From Lentinus brumalis (Eukaryota > Basidiomycota > Agaricomycetes > Polyporales > Polyporaceae): a stretch of DNA of 64,000 nucleotides. A program made the position numbers and the translations under genes. The stretch covers positions 310,001 through 374,000 of the forward strand of contig MARA01000028.1 of NCBI GenBank assembly GCA_001792895.1. The letters are read 5' to 3'. The stretch's first letter is position 1. Each line of letters starts with the position of its first letter. The notes beneath the pieces are model-generated. The model had not been told where the DNA came from. It was given only the letters and a program-made list of their open reading frames with translations, and did no database searches. Below are positions 55,560 to 64,000 of the stretch, piece after piece.

Positions 55560-58391
55560 ATGAAACTCCGAACACATGCCTGCAAGTATAAGAACCCCGG
55601 CGAGGTGGCTGTCGTGAATCCAAGCTCACGCAGTCCTTCGATGTCGTCCTACGAGCCTCCGCGTACCCCTCCCCGTGCCCCTCGGGCGGGGGAGACTGAC
55701 GGTGACAGCTCCGGACCATCTACGGCTGGTGTGAGTGGTGGTATGTCTGAACCGTTCAAGCACTCTCCCATGAAACCTTGTCACGCCCAACCATCTAACC
55801 GGAAGTCTATCTCAGGATTCCCTCAGGCCGCCCGCGACGCCGTCGAACTCAACTTCCTCGAAAACCACTTCAACAAACCTCCGGATATTTCGGTTGCTCA
55901 TGACATTGAAGCAAACTTGAAAGCCATCCGTAATGCCCAGGATGAATTCTCCATGTACCAACCTGCCGGCGAGGCTTTGACGACGATCAGCAAGAGGTTT
56001 TTCGGTGCGTCGCATTCAACTTCTCTCTTGTCTCCCATGTTTTGATACTCTTTGTTGCTCAGACCGGCTTGATGACCAGCTGAAGGAGAATTTGCTGAAG
56101 AGGCACAAGTACCTGAACGGCAAACTTGACAGTCCCCTCACTTTCATTGACCATCATCGCCATGCACCCACCAACTTCCCTAGCGGCGTTCTCTGCGATG
56201 TGAAGGACGCACCGGACCTGCTCGCAGTGTTTAAGCCTGCAGATTTCGTTCAGAAGACCGAGGGCGACTACAAGGGGGTACCTCACCATCGTGTGGTAAG
56301 TGTTGTCGAAGCCAAGTCGAAGACAGGACACAGTGGTCGCGCACAAGCGGCGAGCTATGCGTACCGCCATCAGCAAGCTCGTCCCGACCATCCCATGGTG
56401 TTCGCTCTCAACTTCAAGCCGCAGTGGTATCAGGTCATTCTCTCGTCTCCGAATGGCGTCGTTGCCTCTGAGGAGACCCCATGGGACGACCTCGACCTCC
56501 TCCTCGCGTACGTTTACGCTCACTACGACCCCAAGGACGACCACTTCCTGTACGATGACACGGTCAGCTGGAATGCCCCCGTAGGCTCCAGCCTTCCTTC
56601 CTGGAATATCACGTTCAAGGACACCGTCTACACAGGGCACTTCGTCTTTGTCGGCGATCCATGGGGTCGACGCACCACGGTCTTCCGCGCCAGTACTGGA
56701 CCCTCGGATGACGAGCTCATTTTCAAGGAGACATATCGTCACGAAGGACGTCGCTTCAAGGAGGAGGAGGTCCTTGAGCACATCCATGCCGAAGGGGACA
56801 TACCGGGTTTTGTGCGGCTGAAGGACTGGGAGTATGTCCACACTGGAGGCAAGCCCGTCAAGATTGGATATGGGGACGATATCAGACGCAAGGTGCGGCT
56901 GGCTTTGCTGGACGATGGCGAGAACCTTGTGGAAGCGAAGTCGGTCAACGACTTGCTGAAGGCATTCTACGACGTGCTGGAAGGTGCGCTCCAGTGCAAC
57001 GCATGGCTGTTGCTGAGCTGACATATTTCTCGCAGTCCACCGCACCATTTACCGCGAGCGGCGCGTACTGCATCGCGACATGAGCATGCACAACATCCTT
57101 ATGTACCCGCGCTGGGCGACGGTGAAGGGAAGGCGCGTCTTCAAGGACACCCCCCCTTTCATTCAAGATGTTCTCGATGGATCCATTCGGTGAGTTCGAA
57201 GGTCACTCACGACGGCCGTTGCTGACGTGCGTGTAGACGCCTCGAGGATCGTACCACGGCATGCCTGATCCTCGATGCAGACAATTCTGCCATTTTGCGC
57301 GAGAGTCCTGCGGACAAGCAAACAGATCTAGCCAATCGTACGGTGAGCAGATCGACGACGTTGTGGATTTCATCCAACTGATTACATTGCAGGGAACACC
57401 TATGTACATCGCTCGAAGCGTGTGCATTGGGCAACCACAGACCAGCCATCCCCTCTGTGTCACAGGTACTCCAATGCCAACTCTGACCCCAGCAGCCGAG
57501 CGCCTGTATGTGAAGGCCTACGGACAACAGCGTTACGATAAGTTTGCTGAGAAGAACCCGTTGACTTGCCATGGCGCTATCCCTCCACGCAAGCGGCCTA
57601 ATCCCATACCGCCCTTTGCTCATCGTCCATGTCATGATGCCGAGTCTATCTTCTGGACGATGTTTGCCGCCCTCCTCCTTGCTCAACCTGCAAACGCTGA
57701 ACGGGAACCACACGCATCTGAGAGGGTGGCCAGCCTGTGGGCGAAGCTATACGATCACCAGATTCCTGCCCAGCCCACACAGTATGAGGACAACCGCGAA
57801 AGCATCCTCTCGATGGACGAGTACAAATGGGAGATGTGCTTCGACACCCAGATGCGCGATGTCGCCCTGCTGCTCGCCGATATCAGCCGGCAGGTCGCTC
57901 CTGAGTACGAATATTGGACCCCTAGGCCGCCGGACGACCACCTTCACGAGGCCGTACAACGTCTCATCCTGCAGTACCTCGTCGACCACCTCGACAAGGA
58001 CATTCCCCTTGACCCGACCCATCGGCGACCGACCCAGCCCCAGACGGACAAGGACAAACACAGGACCGACAGCACGCCGGGCTCGACCAGGGCGAATGAG
58101 ACCAGAGGGAGCCGGAGCGGACGACGCGGTAAGGGTTCACGTTCGAGCGCACAGAGGCTTAGTAAGCCCAAGACGAGTGTGACTCGAACCAGCGGCTCCC
58201 AGGCCCCAGTGGTCGCAGGGCCGTCCTCGGGTTCCCTGGTCGGCTCGCGGACTTCGACAACTTCGAGGTCTCGAGGGCCTGTCGTGGTCGACCCGAAGCG
58301 CAAGAGCGGGAGCCAGGGCGGGCGAAGCAACAAGCGTCTGAAGGGTCTCGAGGGCTCACCGGTGTCTATAAACGAGGAGGACGAGGCATAG
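55560..58391 (+). CDS. FunK1-type fungal protein kinase
   Basis: Exons 55560-56004, 56063-56983, 57036-57189, 57237-57342 and 57393-58391 give 874 residues in phase (a second possible ATG lies at 55641). An N-terminal region (residues about 70-300) precedes the atypical kinase core typical of the basidiomycete-expanded FunK1 family: DELIFKETYRHEGRRFKEEE (ATP-site Lys and helix C), AKSVNDLLKAFYDVLEVHRT, RRVLHRDMSMHNILM (catalytic loop), ACLILDADNSAI (metal Asp), GTPMYIARSVCIG, CHDAESIFWTMFAALL. It ends in a long basic Ser/Arg-rich tail (about 120 residues: GSRSGRRGKGSRSS, KRKSGSQGGRSNKRLK), likely disordered or nuclear. No substrate is known. It faces a decayed copy of itself, tail to tail. 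Confidence 0.9.
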
Positions 58392-58868
58392 GAGGAGGAC
58401 GAGGCATAGGAGGAGCACGAGGGTGAAGGACCTCCTCTTGCCCGCACGAAGTGGAATAGTTGCGCTCAAGTTTCATCTTACTTACCACCTGCTAACTTCG
58501 TTATCTGTCAACGCCGGTCGTCGACAGCTAGGCATGATATCCACGGACATCACCCTCCGCTTATTCGCTTCATGTATATCACACATCGCCTCTGCGGTCT
58601 TCCGTGCTCCGGGTCCGTCGCGAGTCGCTTCTGTTATCGTCGTGTTTGACTCGAATAAGTACCATGTACTATCTCATCCTGTACAATGCATATGTCTCCC
58701 CCATTCCACTACGTATGTAGGGAAGACTCTGCTTGACTTGAAGTTGTGCATGCTTCCCCGAGACGGCGTCTGCGCCAACATGAGTTCCTTCTTAGGCTTC
58801 AAGCGCAGTCGTCACACCTACCTCGACTGCCTGTGCTCCTCTCCAGCGTCACCCAAGTGTCGTTCGGT
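58392..58868. other. Spacer between inverted FunK1 copies
   Basis: It begins with a short tandem GGAGGAGGACGAGGCATA duplicated right after the stop (58375-58408). No gene recognised. Confidence 0.4.
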
Positions 58869-60513
58869 TTATGCGTACTTCACCTCCGGGGGTGCGGCCT
58901 TGGTAGGCCGGAGGTGATCTGGGTCCAACGGGATATCGTCGTTGAGATGGTCGACAAGGTACTGCAGGATGAGCCTCTGTACCGCCTCGTGGAGGTGGTC
59001 CTCGGGAGGCTGCGTCGGCCAAAAGGCGTACTCCGGAGCGACCTGGTCCGCGATACGGCGCATCATCTTTGCATTGTCGGCCATCTCCGCCGGAAAGTAG
59101 TCGAGCCACATATGCAAGTCAAGCAGGAAGGTCAGGCTCCGATTGTCTGCGAAGGCGTGCGGCTTCTCCAAGATTTCGTGTTCGTAGAAAGCGCTCCATA
59201 GCTCTGCGGCGTGATCCGGGGCCCACTCCTTTTCGTCTTGAAATGTCAGAGGGCGCACGCGGACTAGTGTCAATAGCAAACCGATTCGACATCATGGAGT
59301 CGGGGCGATGAGCGAACTGCGGATCAGACTCCGTCCATTCCATAGGAGGCCCTACTGCCATGACAGGTCGTGGGACCTGGTTCTGCATAGCGCTCGTGGC
59401 GATGCTGTCCGTGCGCATTGATATAAAGGTCGTACGCCTTGCCTTGTAATTCCGGCATACGCCCCGCGATACCATAGATCTGAAGGTATTTTCCAGCGCA
59501 CGCGCTGCGGGCGATATACATCGGTGTACCCTATCCTTGATATGAGCGGAAGATAACTGAACACCGGGAGATTGACGCACCGTTCGACCAGCGAGATCCG
59601 CGTCCGCGCCCTCAGCCTGCATGAGAGTAGCATGGTCCATGTCGATCAGGAGACAGCAGGCTGTACTCGTGTCCGGGGTGCTATCGTACTGATTGTGAGC
59701 CAATCGCCTTGGTGAATGCGGATCACTCACCGAGTGCGACCGCTCAAGATATCTTGGATGAGCGGGGGTGCAGACTCCAGGACCTTTCTGTCTTTGTTGT
59801 CTGCGCAGCATGGATACATGAGGATGTTGTTCGCGCTCATATCCCGATGCAGAACGCCCCGTTGTAAATAGATAGTGCGGTGGACTAGGTGTATGTGATT
59901 CAAGTCAGCTTTCAAACATGTATGAATCACGCTCAGGCTGACCTTCCAGTACATCATAGATCGCCTTGAGCAAGTCGTTGACTGACTTCGCTTGCAGGAG
60001 ATCATTGCCGCAATCGAGGACTCCGAGCCGCAGCTTGACCTTCGTATAGTCCCCAATCCCGGTTTCAAGGCGTTATCACTCCTTCCTCATCCTCAGCATA
60101 GAACACCCTGGTGGGCATACCCCGTGGTCCGCCTTCAAAGATAGGCCTGCATCGATAAAGCTTGCCCTGGAACTTGATAGTGCTGGCGGGATGATTAGGG
60201 GTATAGGCGTCTTCGTTCCACTTTACGCTCTCGTCATGATCCCCGACCTCCTCTTCAATACCAACATGGAAATTGCTTGACGCTCCTGAGCTTTTGCTGC
60301 TATTGAGCTCGATGGTCGTAGTGAATGGCGGTTCTTCTAGGTTGAATGACGTCCTGACACGGCTGCCAAGGGATCCCGAGTACTCGCAGCTCATTCTAGA
60401 GGGACACAGACTGATACGGCCCCGTTCCGTGTCCTGCCAAATAAGGTCGTAAGTTGCAGTTGTGAGACGCAGTATCGTGGGGAGGTCGATACTCGTGGTT
60501 GCAGGCAAGTTCG
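58869..60513 (-). pseudogene. FunK1-type kinase pseudogene
   Basis: On the minus strand: TIKFQGKLYRCRPIFEGGPR, then GMPTRVFYAEDEEGV; VKLRLGVLDCGNDLLQAKSV, then NDLLKAIYDVLE; VHRTIYLQRGVLHRDMSANN, then ILMYP; TACCLLIDMDHATLM; GTPMYIARSACAG; and the tail PEDHLHEAVQRLILQYLVDH, then LNDDIPLDP. These align in order with the intact gene at 55560-58391. About 60 residues carrying the ATP-site Lys and helix C are missing (junction near 60065-60080, with TGA and a frame change). Further frame changes and TGA/TAG stops lie near 59270-59310. Catalytic-loop HRDMSANN is kept. It lacks the basic tail. An inverted duplicate, now dead. Confidence 0.85.
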
Positions 60514-63500
60514 ACTGCGTGGCTGTACACTGATCTGTCGTAAGATTCGAATCTTAGATCGCACCGAGAGGCCGGCAGGCCACTGCCGTCCATGCCTGCA
60601 TGCGCAGGTTTCGTGGATATCTGTATAGTTCGGGCGAGGAGATGTAAAAGCAGAAAGTACTTGCCATCACACAGTATACAAACGAGTGAAAGCCAGGGTT
60701 CGGGCTTCATACACTATTAGCGATAGTGAAGCCGCGCCGCTACACATACCAGACAACGACTCTGAGGAAGGGTTGCTGACCCAGTCTGCACACAGAAACA
60801 GCAGACGGTGCACTTCCGAGGTGGTGATTGTGGACCAAAACCTGACGACCATACCATACGCAGACCCCACCCAATCGCCGGAATATTCACGAGTTTGCGG
60901 CAGTGCGCCACAAGACGCTTCATCTAGGTAGATGTGGTAGAGGATGTTCCAAACGATGTCGCTGTGCGTCGCATCAATTGCCATGGTGAGGAGAATGACC
61001 GCTCTTGCTGTCATATATCAGTCATTGAGAGATAGTGGTGGATGGGGACACCGACGCACTTAGTATCGCGGGGTCGATATCGGAACAGGTGAAGTCGAGC
61101 TTTCTCATTGCTGGAAGTATTTTAGCGTCAGTAGAAGGACCGTCTCTCATAAACACGGCTTCACTCACCGTTTGGATGTTCGCAGAACAGAGTGAACAAG
61201 AGGCTATAGTCGTTGCACTTGAGGAGCACAATGTCCGCATCGACTTCAGGCGGTGGATCTTTGGTGAGAAGTGTTTCCGACAGTATCGAGGAACTGATCG
61301 GTGGGCCAGTAGAGAAATCATGACGTGCAGGAAGAAGACCTTAGCGCGAGATTGGGAGATGGCCCGCATTGACGACATAGATGCACATTGCAGGCGTCAG
61401 CCAAGGAAGCAAGCAGATTATCCTTCGTGCCGTCAGAAGGAGGTCACGCCTTGGCCCATGATGATGTAGGATAAGAAGGAAGCCCGACTCGGCCCTAGGG
61501 ACGCAATTGCCCTGTCCTTTGCCCGTCCTACGCTTTCGTGATGGCTCGGCGGAGAGTGGAGACTGCGGAGGATCAGTTTGGACTTGGGTCGTAGAAGACG
61601 TCCGTGCGTTTGAGATGCTAGGAAAGATACAGCAGTGATGAGTGCAAAGGATTCCTGGCCACGAGAAGTGGACAGGTTTTGGAGGGAGTAATGTCGAAGT
61701 CTTTAGGAGTGGGAAAGTGGGGCCCCACATGGTTTTGCGTTTCAGACAGTCGTGCAGGGTATGTGTCTCCCACAGTGCACCTGCAGATGATTATCGAAGG
61801 CTACCAGCTAGAAGCCAGAAGCTACCTGGGTGAACACGCCCGAGCAGGCTGCTGCACAACGTGGCATCTGGCGCAGCTCCGGCGTGCGGTCAAGAAGAGT
61901 CCGAGTACTCAGCTGGTATGAGCAGAGTCCGGTAACCGGACTGAGTTACTGTAGCGGCGGCGAGGGCGGGCGAGAGCCCGCCCAAGCAAGCCGCGCGGGG
62001 TCAGAGATATCGCATTTGTCATTATGCGCGACAACTGCAATCTTTCTGTCCGACTCCAAACGACTCCAAAGAGCAACACTAGCAATACTATATCATCCGG
62101 TGTGGCCAGGTTTGCCCGGAGGGGCCATAGCTTATATACAAGACAGGGCGGAGACTCTGGTGCTTAAATCGAATCATCAATCAATGGCTATGAACGTACC
62201 TGCTGATGAGACCCATTGTCTGCGAACTTGTGCCCGGGGTCGGATACAGCAGCAACCAATACATTAAGCAGATGTAATATCTACAATACATTGTGTGACG
62301 TGAACGACCATGCGCATAAGTCTCCATATGAATGTCCATCCTATCCCCGCCCAGGTCAGATAGGCCCGGCTTTGGAGGGAAACCTGGCGGACTCGGCGAG
62401 CTCGACGAGCTCGCCGGACGCCAAGCCTGCACGTGCAGCCGAGGTGACGTAATGTGCTGACGCGCTCCCCAGCATACGCCTGTGATGTCTAACCTTCGTC
62501 CATGTACTTCAGCACGGACATGGATCGCGACACTTCCGACTTCAAGTTCCTAACTCAACCTCACTATGAAACCGTACAATCAACGATCAGTCCCTCACAT
62601 GGTACGATTGCTGTGGTGCACCATTGACGCACGATCTAACACGTATGACTTACGCTTGACTGCGCTACTTACCTGGCACACACCTGCTGTACTTAGACAC
62701 GATTATACATCAGCAAAAGGGCACAGCCCTTTGGATCACTTGGGACAACTTGATCGCTCTTGCCCAGACGTCCTCAGAGAATCCCAGACGTCTTAGTCCA
62801 GAAGGTTCATCTCTTACTTAAGAGCGCCCTAAGTGACATCAAGTGCGTACTAAGACGCTCTAAGTACATCCCAAGTACTACCAAGTAGACGTTCCGAAGC
62901 TGCCCCTTCAAATTCCTAATCCAGCCCTCCGCGACGTCTCATACCGAGCCCTTCACCGAGCCAACATGCCACCGGGAATGATGCACCGGCGACCGAGGGC
63001 ACTCACCTCCTGGTCGGACAAACCAAGTCACATTGACGATTTACGTACCGAGCTATCGTGCAGGGTGGTGTACACTGTCCGGGACGCGCGCCGTCGGGGA
63101 CACGCGGTCAGCGTCATCGGGTTGTGCTTTTGAATGGAAACTCGTCGTGAGCAAGCTAGTGCGACAACAGAGGGGAGGTGACTTACGACGACACGGAATG
63201 ACGGGGCAGGCAGCACATGAGGGGCGCAGTGTGAAGTGGGTCGGAGTGCTGGTCGCCGCAGCGATTGGGGCAGCTGAGAGTCAAGGAACGCTATACACAC
63301 GGAGGAGGGCGGACATACCTCTATTCACTTCTGCAACGGTCGTCCAGGTCAGCTAGTGTTGACGTTGACGTCGCTGACATGGACATGTAACTGCTTGTCC
63401 ATGCGCCAATTGTGAGGAGAAACGTGAAGACAGGTAATAAAACTTACCCCATATGCCTTACTCCCACCTACGAACTTCGACAGTTTCCTGGAATGAGACC

Positions 63501-64000
63501 GGCGTTGCAGCGAAGACTCTGAGCAGGTGGTGGTGACGTGTCCACAACGCCGTTTGAGGGAGACCCAATGACCAAGCTTAGACGACAGCTGGAATAATAA
63601 CACAGGGCAACCATAGAGAGAACAGAGCAGCAGAGTGGATGAGCGAGTGAACTGTGAAGTCTAAGGTGATGGAACGAGAACAAGAGCCACCGGGACGCAC
63701 AGCGCTCATGGTTGCTACCCTATAGCCGCCCGGTGTAAACAATGATCAACAGATGACTTCATGCCTGGACGAATGTTCGAGTACGAATACTTGGCGCTAC
63801 ACATCCATGAAGCCTGATGACCTGATGCAACAAGTTGCGCCAAGCAGGGAACAGTCGGCTCAAGGGGCGCAAGGGCGATCAAGTCGAGACCAGGCACACC
63901 AAGACGTTCAGTAGCTCCAAGACCCGATCAGGAAGTGCCCTTTTCCTGATGTATTGGAGCACATCGTCTCCTACGAACTACTTACGACTATTTACCACTC
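60514..64000. other. Gene-poor right end
   Basis: About 3.5 kb with no confident gene. The minus strand at about 61190-61330 reads an uninterrupted SSSILSETLLTKDPPPEVDA, then DIVLLKCNDYSLLFTLFCEH before a GT donor, which may be an exon remnant. AAGT-rich short repeats lie at 62815-62890. At the very edge (63929-63998) the plus strand reads FPDVLEHIVSYELLTTIYH, reminiscent of an F-box start, but no ATG and no continuation are visible. Confidence 0.4.

Noticed and set aside
56059..57048. A 329-codon minus-strand frame opposite the FunK1 kinase
   Set aside because: It is the antisense shadow of exon 2 of a clearly coding plus-strand gene.
63929..63998. F-box-like start at the right edge (FPDVLEHIVSYELL)
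   Set aside because: Only about 20 residues before the window ends, no ATG in frame and a TAG just upstream; mentioned but not called as a gene.

Overview
The window is nuclear DNA of a filamentous basidiomycete, probably an agaricomycete. Genes carry many short introns (mostly about 45-70 nt, GT..AG). The gene content is fungal (ATG1, trifunctional FOL1, SFM1, RCF1, ISD11, URM1), and several families are typical of wood- or litter-decay agaricomycetes: FunK1 kinases, heme-thiolate peroxidases, aryl-alcohol dehydrogenase-type aldo-keto reductases and F-box/propeller-like proteins. All gene models below were spliced by eye by joining exons in phase and comparing paralogues inside the window.

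Layout. 0-10 kb: an F-box/LRR-like gene with a repeat-filled intron, two members of an F-box family (one with a 1-nt frameshift), a tRNA-Lys and a secreted DUF5648-like protein. 10-24 kb: RCF1 and URM1 tail to tail, a heme-thiolate peroxidase with a 1-nt frameshift, a truncated F-box pseudogene beside a nested inverted-repeat region, ISD11, an AGC-like kinase, a DUF4743/Nudix hydrolase and a second, intact peroxidase. 24-31 kb: a tRNA-Lys, SFM1, a third F-box family member and ATG1. 32-50 kb: four aldo-keto reductase genes in two pairs (32-37 and 45-50 kb), enclosing a tRNA-Lys, a small PPxY-motif protein, trifunctional FOL1 head to head with EMC2, and RPS30. 50-64 kb: a tRNA-Lys, ceramide synthase LAG1, a 0.2-kb MITE-like inverted-repeat element, a zinc-finger-like protein, an intact FunK1 kinase with a decayed inverted copy, and about 3 kb with no recognisable gene.

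Housekeeping genes (respiration, Fe-S clusters, tRNA thiolation, folate, ribosome, autophagy, sphingolipid, ER membrane complex) are single and look intact. Accessory families are duplicated and partly broken. Four tRNA-Lys(CUU) genes with introns of different length are spread at 13-19 kb spacing, and three share a conserved downstream module. The peroxidases and reductases could cooperate in aromatic-compound metabolism, but that is inference from family membership. I found no CRISPR array, no intact transposase or reverse transcriptase, and no system I would claim as new. The best leads are the tRNA-linked module, the F-box family with its conserved last micro-exon, and the inverted-repeat elements.
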